A DNA stretch of 64,000 nucleotides from Pseudoips prasinana (taxonomy: Eukaryota; Arthropoda; Insecta; Lepidoptera; Nolidae): assembly GCA_951640165.1 (NCBI GenBank), contig OX621238.1:22406001-22470000 (forward strand), written 5' to 3'. This document shows positions 1 to 23,766 of this stretch, piece by piece. Under the pieces are notes generated by a model. The model had not been told where the DNA came from. It searched no databases and was given only the letters and a program-made list of their open reading frames with translations. Every line of letters begins with the position of its first letter. Positions within the stretch are counted from its first letter, which is position 1. The translations under genes and the position numbers were made by a program.

Positions 1-417
1 AGACGGGTTTGTGTTTGCGGTATGGTGCTCATAGAACTAATAAAACCCCTGCTGCCCGTTTAACATCATTACAAAAACACATCAGCCGTCCATCCAGAAA
101 CCTACATTTATTATTGGAGACGCAACTATTCCACATAAAACATTAGGTTCAATATTTGTCCACAGTGGTTTAATTTAAGCTATGTGTTGTCTGTCAAGCG
201 TTTAGTCGTTGAGTAATTCACGACACAGTGTTATTTTTAATTTCATTGAAGGTTTCACTAAACCTGACAAAAAAACTTAACAAAACACATTACTGTTTGG
301 CCTTCTTGAAGTTAACACAACATTTAGCATAAAAATGGCATAGTTGTACATTACAAAGATACAAATGCACTTATTGGGTCAACTTTTTGGTGATGTATAT
401 TATGTAAATGTACAGAC
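1..417. other. 5' flank of the glucanase gene
   Basis: No coding exon or recognisable repeat was seen. It is AT-rich sequence directly upstream of the glucanase start codon and probably holds its promoter and 5' UTR. I could not pick a convincing TATA box or transcription start. Confidence 0.4.
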
Positions 418-13792
<13,375 letters not shown>

Positions 13793-13835
13793 ACTGTTCC
13801 CTACTACAACATGATTGAAATGTAGATACATATGT

Positions 13836-13841
13836 ATTAAA
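13836..13841 (+). other. Candidate polyadenylation signal of the glucanase
   Basis: ATTAAA 44 bp after the stop codon, followed by a T/G-rich stretch. It is the common variant of AATAAA and the only nearby candidate. Confidence 0.5.
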
Positions 13842-14298
13842 TTGTAGATTGTATGCTTATTTTAGTTCAACCCTCACAGTAAATCAACTAAAATTGTTAA
13901 ATTTTGGCAATATTTTAGCTTAACTTTTTTTTTATTTATTTCCATAAGTTAAAAATACATTTTACTATGATAGCAAACCCAAAAACTACGAAGATATGTA
14001 CGGGTTGCTATTATTTTATTTACTACATTTTGCGCATTGTAAACTACCAAATTGTTTGTGATTTAAATATTATTTCTCCTCGAAGTGATTATGAAATTAT
14101 AATCTTTGAGAAATTAAGAATTTCAAACTGTTATTTAATTATAAGCTTACTTTTTCTTTCTTAGCTTAAAGTAATACAACAAATTTAAATCTGAGTAAAA
14201 CTGTGACTACACAATTTGTGGATGTATTTAGGAGCGTAGCTATAGCTGCCTCAGTCATATTTATAATTGAATCGTAGGATAAGTATAGACGCACATCA

Positions 14299-14398
14299 AG
14301 CTACACTAATCTGTTAAATTTCCCCAATAGAAAGTGAACCTTATGCCTATGACATAAAGTTTAAATCTATAAAAGAAATTTGACAGATTGGGGTAGCT
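14299..14398. repeat. Palindromic MITE-1, copy 1
   Basis: Outer arms AGCTACACTAATCTGTTAAA and TTTGACAGATTGGGGTAGCT are inverted repeats. The core AAGTGAACCTTATG is shared with copies at 28369 and 31513. It lies between two pieces of a sequence related to the RABL3 3' end (see findings). Confidence 0.8.
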
Positions 14399-14867
14399 GT
14401 ACCTACGACTCGGGCTTGTTACTCGACAATGTCTTGCTGGTTCCACCTTTTACGAGTAGAATATTGAGCTGTTTGACCCTACTTTATGATTTTTTTTTAT
14501 AAATGAAAAATGCATACCCGAAACATTAAAACTCTCCAATTGTCCATTCGGTTGCATCCCAGCAACAAAAAAGCCACTTTTTAATTTGTTTCAGGGCACA
14601 TCTTCGCCTTATAGGTCTAATAAATAGCGAAGTGTGAAAAATTTTAATGCCTTAGTCGATAACTTTAATAAAAATTACAAGGAAATGACGATGGTGACAC
14701 ACGTATATTTGTTATCAATTTTCTTAATAGATAACAAATTTCAGATTGTGTCTTTGCTTTATTCTTATCGGCAAACAGATTATTAACACAGTATGGTAAC
14801 TCTTCAAAACATTTTACACAGTAATTCATGACATTTGATGAGAAATAAAATACGACATTATTCATAA

Positions 14868-15066
14868 GCGGCCATCTGATCCTAAACTAAGCAAAGCTTG
14901 TAGCTACTATGGAAACCAGATAACTGATATAGTAAATATAATATTTTTCACTTGTATAGATAATTACACCCAGACTTCCAGAACACTTCACAGAACATGG
15001 CTGTATGTCTTACAAACAGCCATGTTCATGCACAAAAATATCTATCGAACCTACGACCTCCGACAA
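14868..15066 (-). repeat. tRNA-derived SINE (family A) copy
   Basis: Minus-strand copy containing CTATGGAAACCAGATAACTG and AATTACACCCAGACT, ending at the tRNA-like head (GAACCTACGACCTCCG). It is downstream of the glucanase. Confidence 0.75.
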
Positions 15067-15179
15067 ATTTAATTGAATAAATGTTGTTTCTGTGCGGGGA
15101 AATATATTGCGGGACCGTGACATAAAGCACTGTGACTGTGACACGTAAATAAGCAACAATAATGACAATAATTAAGCTG

Positions 15180-15780
15180 CTTGTACCACACTACAGGCCA
15201 AACTGACCTTAGGATTGGACCTCTGACCGCCAGCGGTGGTATCGGCTATGCTGGCGGCGACAACCAGAAGGAAAGCGGTGGCCTACTTCTGTGAAGCTGT
15301 TACGCTCAAGAAGGAGGCCACCGAGCGAGAGAGAGAGCGCAACGATCCCTCCCGCAGAAGAACGAGCCGGCGCCGATGAACCGGATATTGGCGCTAATGT
15401 CCGCTTCATCAGCGCCGGCGCTGGGAGCTAATCCCAGCGCGAGAGAGTATGCGGCGCCCGGCTGGCTTCTCCCCGGCTGGGCGCCGCCCCTGGGATCACT
15501 GGCGTTTGGAGGAGAGGAACTCCACTCGTCTTGTATAAGCGGTCCCGGGAAGAGGTAACCTGCTGTAACTCAGGTTGCCTAAACACGCTTGTGCGTGTTC
15601 AGAAGAGGGGGAGACATTCATACCCCCTCCCTTCCCCGGATGACAGGCTACAGTACACGGCAGGGGTACTGGTGAGATCGTTCACGAGTACCCAGAGTCG
15701 CCGCGCGTTTTTAGTGGGAAGCCGTACATAGCCTGTCGCCTACCCAAGCGATGGAAATGCGATTTGAGCATTTCCACCAC
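15180..15780 (+). mobile_element. LINE ORF2 tail plus GC-rich 3' UTR
   Basis: One plus frame reads PPAVVSAMLAATTRRKAV, AYFCEAVTLKKEATERERER and RNDPSRRRTSRRR then stop (15376). This basic, coiled tail is typical of ORF2 ends in R1/Jockey-group LINEs. The 400 bp that follow are unusually GC-rich for this window and contain no convincing gene; they read as the LINE 3' UTR. A SINE head fragment follows at 15789-15852. Confidence 0.65.
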
Positions 15781-15788
15781 GTAAAAAG

Positions 15789-15852
15789 AAAAGGCCAAAC
15801 AGACCTGCGGTTTGAAAGGCAAGCATTTACTAACCACGCGAACCGGCCCGTC
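15789..15852 (-). repeat. SINE family A head fragment
   Basis: GAAAGGCAAGCATTTACTAA and CCACGCGAACCGGCC are the minus-strand tRNA-like head of family A. Only the head survives. Confidence 0.6.
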
Positions 15853-16045
15853 CAACGCCAATAATAGTCCATATCCAAATCTATTGGGTGAAGCAGCTAC
15901 AGCGCTTGTTACTCGATAAAGTTAAAGTTATTCTTCAGGGTCGGCGATAATAAAAAACTTAAACCAATTCCTTAATATTTATAATACAATTTTTAAGTTT
16001 TATAATACATACATGGAATGATAGTGGCGCGTAGTCATAGCAACC

Positions 16046-19000
16046 TCAGTCCATATGATAGAACCGCGGGCTCATATACTGCGTGGGCTTGTTACTCGAC
16101 AGAGGTGTAGAGGTTGCCATTATGTATGGCGGTATACGCCTCTTGTCTGCGAATGGACTGGCCCTCGAATAATATCGACGCTCTATGACCTGTAATAGAA
16201 AATAAATAAGGCTTATATAAACTAAACTAAAGCTTATATAACTGTGCCCGTGACTTCATCCGCGTGTAATACGGGTACTATTCGAAAATCAGTATTCGCA
16301 TGCGTATGTCATAGTCGTCTGCCCTCATGTATCTGCCCGTTCTGTTAAGCACATTGTGGAATATTTCGTAGCACGCCGCGCTATATATCGAATCAACAGC
16401 CTAAAAAGTTAGTTTCAAGCTCTAATAATGACGAAACTTCCATACAACTTTTCATCCCCCCCTTTCAATCCCTTACAATCTTTTTTCGCATTAATAACTA
16501 GCTTATATCCTTTCTCAGGATCTAGACAATCTGTGTAGTTTTGGCGTGAAAGTCGACAGACAAACAGACTGACAGCGTCACTTTCGCATTTATAATAGGT
16601 ATTAAGGATGGGCTTGAAAACAAATAATTTTCTTCTGTCTTAAGTTTTATATGTCCTAATTGTGTCCAACCAACACAGCTAGTCCGCACCTATTAAACAA
16701 CTATGGCATTGCCCTGTGTTTTGTGCTCACACTCGAGTGCTCAAGTGCTAAGAGTATTACGCGAGTTTGACCCACTTTAAACGGTCAGATTTTATTCAAA
16801 ACCATTTTTCAATTTACAAAATAAGGGTTTTGTTAATTTATATAAATCTTATTTATAGTCGATAAAGCAGAAATCGTTGATAATGGTAATTTTTACATTA
16901 TCTTTAAGTACAAAATAAATAATAGTTAAAAATAAACTAAAAACGCTCTTGTATAGAAAACCTAACTAAAAATATGGAAAATAAAAAGAAAGTATTTTAC
17001 AATACCAGTACAATCAGGAGCGAACTACATGCGTCTCCTGAGGATGAACTTCGTTTTAACTCAGCTCATCCTTCGACAAAAGAAATACCTACACACTCTG
17101 CGAACATTTCAACTGGCTACCGACACTGATCAACAGCGAAGGCTTAGTTATTGGCTCAATTTGGCTCCCATGGGTATCGTCGGGGTACGAACCCTAGAAC
17201 ACATTTGAGGCACTGAACCTCTAAGGCCAAAGCTAGCATTGTGGACGTGTTCTTTTAGTTCTATGTTTTGTTTTTTTTATGTATGCCACTTATCAACACG
17301 GACTTTAAGTTTTAATCCTTTTCCTTCCTTTCCTTATCCTTTTGTATTAATATTTTACGTTACAAAATTACAGTTGTTCTTTCCCGCCAGATACTTCTTC
17401 GTAAAAAATAAAAAATGTACGTATGTATAAACTATTTATACGAAACGTCGAAATTATAGTGAACGTTTGGTTTTTCATACCTTATCAAAAAACCTGGTTA
17501 ACTTGACAGAATTACTTGTGCCTGGAGCCAGAGACCTGGAAGAAGATAATTAATGATAGTAGTTTGGTTAGGTAATACATTGCTTCCTTATGTCACGGAA
17601 ATGTGATCAAACCATCAGGTTATTACTGCGAAGGCGTTGTGATCACTATCGCCACCCATGATCCTTAGTTTGCATTCGAACCGATGAAATTTCCCAACAA
17701 ACTCCTGCGCGCTTATTTGCGTATCAACGTACCTACATTGAGCGGCAGATGCACCGCTAGGGTAGAAAATTGACGATTCTAAACAAATGTAATAATTTAA
17801 CGGAGTAAATGAATTCGGAATTTGATGCAGAAAATGTAACTTCTCATGAGTCTATAACTGCCCTGAGTCGAGGTTCAAAACCTAAAGTTAGTGCCTGTAG
17901 CGCAGGTTCCTTAATTTGTTATATGGTTTGCACAACATTTTCCCCTTATTGTCTGTTGAGTACAACCAACCATCTGTGCAACTAATACTTCGGCAGGAGG
18001 CGGAACCCCCGATTGCAGCAGATTTCACGTTCGGCAATGTTCCGCACTCACGCATACGTAACGTCTTTATTTAATTTATATCTTTTGTACCTTCAAGGTA
18101 TTGAGAATCTGTAGTTTAGAAATTAACAGTCCACGCATTTTATTACAACAGCTATATAAAAAAACTCATTGCCTAAACATCTTCTTAACAACTTACGTAT
18201 TGCTATACTTTGATTATGGAGAGGTAAATTCAGTTGATAAGTCCCGAATTACTTAGGAAAAGATTACGGTATAGTTTAAACTCCCGAACAACAAAATATA
18301 AAAAATTTAAGTTTTTTAAGTTTGAAGGTTACTTATGTCTTAATATCTATCTGTTTGCAGCATCGTAAGTCCACAATATTTTGATCCTACTGCGCCCAAA
18401 AGTTACAGCCCTTTTTCTGTATACAATATTAAGGAAAAGCTGTTCTAGTGTTTGAAATTTAAGACCAATAATTTTATTATCAACGGAACCCACCTGGCTT
18501 GATGACAATTTACAAATATTTCGTCAGCACCGCATTGTTCAGATATACTACTTGCGAGTCTTCTGTACTGGTTCTTCCTCTGTTTCTCTTCGGCCAAATC
18601 AAATTTGGTTCCAATAACCAGAATAGGAATCTGAAAATATATTTAAAAAAATAGTTCGCTTCATCATAAATATTTAATACAGTGGCGTAAAGTCAATACA
18701 ACTTTTTCAGTAACCTAGCACAGATAATAATTGAAATGGAATAATAATAAACACACATCAGTTCTTGATATTTAAAGAATGTGGGACACAAAAATTATCT
18801 GAGGGAGTCCTAACCGATGCCATGTTAGCGCTAGCTGCAATATTAACTGCTGCAGTGTTGATGTGCTAATCGAGCCAAGTACAATAACTGACGGATAATG
18901 GCAGTGTCAGTACAGCATACAGTTACATTTTAAAGTAGGTAAGTACTTATAATATATACAGAAGAATATCAACTTAACTTTTATGAAACATGTTCAGGAT

Positions 19001-22000
19001 AGGTACAAATGTTTTTTACTAGCACTGCCTACAGTTACTACAGGGTCCAATAGCGGCCATCTTAGACAGTCTTTTGGCGCGAATGTTGTCACATGTGTGT
19101 CATTAGAAATTTGTCATCAAGATGAGTAGCTATACACGTATACAAGTTGAACAGCGTGTTGAAATGGTTAATTTTTACCTACTATACAGGCTGGCCGAAA
19201 AGTTGACGTTCAAACACAAAATTTAGCTACTTTATGATGAGGAGTATCCGAATCACCCCCATGTATGTATGTTCTACGATTTTGCGTAGTTGTCGAGATA
19301 GAATTTTTTTATATCACTTTTTTCGTAATTTTCATCTAACATCAATTTTAGATTTTTTTCTCGTCCTATTTACCATTTCTGGTTCAGTTTTTTTACGATA
19401 ACTAATTAGCATAGTTTAACCTATCACCCTAAAAAGTATGGTTTATCTAATTATTGCAGAACTGACTCAGAATTTATTCGTAAGTTCAAAATTAGGGTTT
19501 GAGCTCAGGACTCATAAATTTTCGAAGTATCAAAATTCGCAAAATCGTAGAACGTACACAGTATCGTATGGTCAAAATAACCGTTCCAAGGAGGATCATC
19601 TCCCTATCTAAGTATATAACCTACTCTTCGTCGAAATGTGCGTAACATCGAATATATTGAATTGATAGCTGAAAGTGTCCGAGAAACACCTAACTTGTCA
19701 CTTCCGACGACACGTACGACAGGACTTGTTGGGAACAACGTTCCCAACAAGTCGAGTCGACAAGACTTCAACTAGGCGAATTTCACCAAAAGATTTGGAT
19801 CTACATTCTTCCGAAATTCAGCTCATGCAAGAACTGTTTAGACTTTACAGGAAATTCCTGAGGACCCAAATTTTTGCATGAAATGAAGCTCCCTTTTGGT
19901 TTAACGTCTTCCTGAACAAACAAAATTACCTAAATTGGTCAATCGAAAATTCTCAAGAGATTCAGTAAAGGCCGTTACATTCGAAAATTTTCTTTTTTTT
20001 TAGAAACGAGGTCGGTGTAGCTATCCTCTGAATATTAACCATTACCTGCACATGAATCGGAGTTTTCTTTGGTCGAAATTGGAAGTAATAAATCTGCCAG
20101 ACATTTGGTTTCAACAAGACGGCGCCACTTGTCATACAGCCAGAGAAAAAGCCAGCTTATTGAAAAATAAATTCAACGTTTTCCTAATCTGAAGATTTGG
20201 GGACCAGGCATGGTCCCCAAGATCATATGATTAAACGTCACTTGATAAATTTTTGTCACTTGATATGTGAAATGGACAAATTAAACCACTTAAGCAATTA
20301 CCTAACAGTAGACGACCGCGCGCCTCGACGCTTAACCTTTCTGATAGCATTAGGACCGTTAAGGGTAGCTGACTATAAATATAATTATAGATTATAGAGC
20401 TACCTGTTTTAATATTACCTGAGTTGAACCGAGAAATTGTTCTGGATCCACATCCACATGTTGCAGAGTCGGATTTGAACTGTCTTGATTCAAAATTTCT
20501 GACAGCCATTTTTGTAAATTAATTTGACTTTTTCTATTAGTTAAATCGTGTACCAAAATAATGCCTGAAACAAAAAAATATAGAATTTTCGTTTTTAAGT
20601 CGACGCATTGAAGATATCGGTGATGGCGAATTCAATTTTCTCCATTATTATAAAATATTTGGAACTTACATTTATATATTTTATTTATCGGGCCTTTGTC
20701 ATACTTTTGTATACCTACGTTTACTGATTCGTTTACACGGAGTGTTTTCATGAGTACTCTTACGGGGAGAAAACTTGTTTTTGATCTTTATTTGGTTTCG
20801 GAAACACTCGAGTATTACAATAAGTCCTACTATTCTCCATAGAGCTTGGCCGCTAGACAAATGAGTTTAGAAATGGAGAGCAATCTATGCACGTGCTTCA
20901 AACTAAAACATTTAAGGACAGTTGAAAAATCTAGAAAGATGAATGGATTTCTATGTATACAATACAATCTGGAAATTCGTAATCCTCATACAATCATCGT
21001 CCAACAATATATATTTACAAATGTACTTCTTGTGGCCTTTTTCTACTGATTGTAAGTTGTAAAGTCTACCTACCATGAGTGGGTTGATAGAACACATTTC
21101 TGGTATTCCTATGTCCGTTAGACCCGCCAACGTCCCAGAGCTCCACAAAGAACGTGTTTTGAGCCTGTGTGCCTTCCTTGTACCTGTGGAGTTTCACTTC
21201 GAGTGAGCAGCCAACAGTCCATCCTGGCGATATTAGCGGCTTGTTGTGGGCAATCAAATAAGTCAATAAAGTCTTGCCCACCCCTGGAAAAATAAATTTA
21301 AAGAAAATGTTCATGAGTTATTCAACAAGGTATTTTAAGCAAATTTAGTTACACAAACAATGCACTTTTATATAAATAATTAAGTTATAAAAAGTTCCCC
21401 TTCGTCCCAATTCTTAGATTAGGTGGGGGGGGGGGGGGGGGCGAATGGGGAAAATAATAAGGCTCTTCCCTTTCGTCTACTAGTGGGATGGATGGGAATA
21501 CAGTCCCAATTCTTTGATTAGGAGGCGAACGGGGAAAATAATAAGGCCTTCCCCTTCATCCTACTAGTGGGACAAAGTAGTGGGGCGAATGGATAACAAA
21601 ATTTTGTTTATAATGCTCTTATCCGAAGTACCTAATCGTGAATGTTCTAAGTTCAGTATGTTCATGGCACTCAAAGAGCCTTTGCCAGAAATCTAGTCTT
21701 ATCTAGCTTCTCTCATAGAACTTCATATGTCCAACGGTTATCGAAATTTACATAATAATCAATAATAAAATACATTGCAAGTATCTTCTACAAAAAGTAC
21801 CTTTATATACCCTAGACACACAGCGAAATATTTCAAACGCAGTTTTCTAACACCAATTTGGGTTGTTTATAACAGAATTCTTGATCAGTATAATGCTCTC
21901 CAAACTTGCGATCCAAACGTTGACATATTTAGTAATTCGTTGAACGAATTCGAAACGAAATTTAAAACACAAAAAATAAATATATTTTAAATTAAATTCC

Positions 22001-22900
22001 TAGTTGTTTAATAAATGTTACACATAGGTATAGTGTTTGGTTTTAGTTTTTAATTCCATGTACCTATGTTAAAACACTTCTCTAATATATGTTAGATTTA
22101 TAGTAGTTAATTTGTCGCATTTTCCGCATTTCATCATTACAGCTTAAATAAGTCCACTGCTGGACAAGCCTCCCTCAAGAATCAAAGTGCAAAGTGAGAT
22201 GGCGCCATTTGACCATATACTTATTTGATGAAAATAAGTATCAGTTTTTTACCGACACAATGTCAATATTCATGTGACTCCCGTTGACGTTTAGTGCATT
22301 AGTTCAAAAAGAAAACTAATAGATGGTGCTGATGCTTCATACGAGTTAATCCATCACTTTCCTTCATCATTGAATTATTCTCACAGACGGTCTCGCCTTC
22401 CGGCTGAAACTTAAACATTAATGTCTCTAGAGCAAAGATTTCTGGGAGGACAGCACTTCATAATTATCATCAGCATCATCTTCATCATTATCATCTTAAT
22501 CATAGACATAGGCCAACATTTTTGCAAAGCAATTACTTAATCGGACTCCGTTTCAATTGTACTCCAACATTTTAATTTTAACATTTAAAGATCGTTTGGT
22601 TATTTTACTACACTTGGTAGTAAATATGTACCTAGTATGCTAAAAACTTCTGATATGCGTTCTTTCTTACCGCCAAACCATAACAAGTACTAACAACAAT
22701 TTTAGAATGTTGGCCAGCCTTCAATTCAAGTGTCATGGCCACTGACATGTTGGCGAATGACAAGTTAATCGGTAAATTCAGTGTATTTTTGGTAAAATTA
22801 TCAGTATAAATATAAAACAAGTGTAATCATATTTAATATTAATGTTTAATTTACCGGAATCACCAAGGACGACGACTTTAACTTTCTCAATTGCAGCCAT
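16046..22900 (-). CDS. RABL3: Rab-like GTPase 3 (RABL3)
   Basis: Six exons in transcript order: 22900-22855, 21283-21074, 20564-20419, 18630-18494, 17535-17481 and 16189-16046. They total 738 nt and encode 245 aa; human RABL3 is 236. The start MAAIEKVKVVVLGDSGVGKT holds the P-loop (residues 13-20), interrupted by intron 1 inside its glycine codon. TVGCSLEVKLHRYKEGT and ELWDVGGSNGHRNTR are the RABL3-type switch regions (DVGG rather than DTAG). GIILVHDLTNRKS and VIGTKFDLA (guanine-specificity loop) follow. The C-terminus ends FYHMD without prenylation cysteines, as expected for RABL3. By family knowledge RABL3 is a cytosolic dimeric GTPase linked to cell survival and RAS/SmgGDS signalling. Intron 3 contains a decayed transposon. 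The gene is divergent from Nrk. Confidence 0.95.
16243..16607 (-). mobile_element. Helitron-like element, RABL3 intron 5
   Basis: Starts GTGCCCGTGACTTCATCCGC and ends with TTTGGCGTGAAAGTCGACAG then CACTTTCGCATTTATAATAG, the reverse complement of the Helitron-like family seen at 3723-4003. It is diverged internally. Confidence 0.65.
19080..20225 (+). pseudogene. Decayed Tc/mariner-superfamily transposase, RABL3 intron 3
   Basis: Fragments align end to end with one well-known insect transposase type. They are MSSYTRIQVEQRVEMVNFY near 19122, STRRISPKDLDLHSSEIQ and IQLMQELFR at 19770-19840, and WFQQDGATCHTARE near 20106, the block with the second catalytic Asp. Stops and frameshifts lie between all blocks. 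It is inactive and older than the three mariners. Confidence 0.65.
21396..21580. repeat. Tandem duplication of about 99 bp with G17 tract
   Basis: CCCAATTCTTAGATTAGG at 21406 recurs as CCCAATTCTTTGATTAGG at 21505, each followed by GGGGAAAATAATAAGGC and a CTACTAGTGGGA block. The first copy carries 17 consecutive G (21425-21441). It lies in RABL3 intron 1. Confidence 0.75.
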
Positions 22901-23024
22901 TCACAAGAAATTCACTCGGTTCGTACTATCTTTTCTATTATTTTGACATTCACTTTACCAACATTCCAAAACAAACTTTATAGTGTGGTGATACTACGTA
23001 TCATAATAAAACCATTGCCAAATA

Positions 23025-23118
23025 ATATTCGACTAAAATCTTATAGTATTTTTGAAAATTCGCTTCAATTTTTCTTGAAGAGAATTTTCAAAAATACTAT
23101 AAGATTTTAGTCGAATAT
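23025..23118. repeat. 94-nt near-perfect hairpin between RABL3 and Nrk
   Basis: A 37-bp arm (23025-23061, beginning ATATTCGACTAAAATC) is matched exactly in reverse complement by 23082-23118. The 20-nt middle is itself paired (CTTCAA and TTGAAG around TTTTTC), with only one G/A mismatch between the stems. It is flanked by TA-rich sequence and lies about 125 bp upstream of the RABL3 start and 650 bp upstream of Nrk. It could be a small TA-targeting MITE or a transcribed foldback. Confidence 0.9.
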
Positions 23119-23766
23119 ATATATCCAAACATAAAATCAGTTTTAACCCACACTTAAAAGACGGATCTTTCAATGTCTTTATAATGCATACTGACATAAT
23201 TTTAAAATTAGATTGAGTTATCAATAAATAACATGAATGTACATTATATGTGTAATATACTACTAAAAATACTCCATTAATTAAGTTTTGCATTCATATC
23301 ATGTTAAAGAAATGGTGCTTTAAATTATGTTTTAATAACAAAAATATTGTGTTGTGTCGCTCATTCACAGCCTTTATTTTTGTTCATTAGGAGCCAGATG
23401 CATAATGTAAATACTGTTTATTCCTTCCATATCGCCGAATTCATATTATTTAGATCATCCATATGAATTTTGTAGATTGTAGTCGATTCCTCTTCGATCC
23501 TGCTAACGCTAGTTAAATAATTTAGTTTCCGATTTAATCCGGTTTGCTCTTTGCCAGTTGTCACTTCATTGTTCCGTGTGTTGGTGCGTTCGTTCTTTTG
23601 CTTCGTTTTACTTGCTTTACGAGGCTAAAATCAATACATAATAAAATAACTACGTCCGCCATTGTACAAGTATCGTGTTTTATAATATGTTATACTTAGC
23701 TTTACAGTAAAATGCAACGAAGCAATGTTATACGCAACGACTCTCTAATTCCCTTAAAATAAAACA

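Noticed and set aside
15376..15731. GC-rich ORFs as a gene
   Set aside because: They follow a LINE ORF2 tail in its 3' UTR, have no recognisable domain and no splice context.
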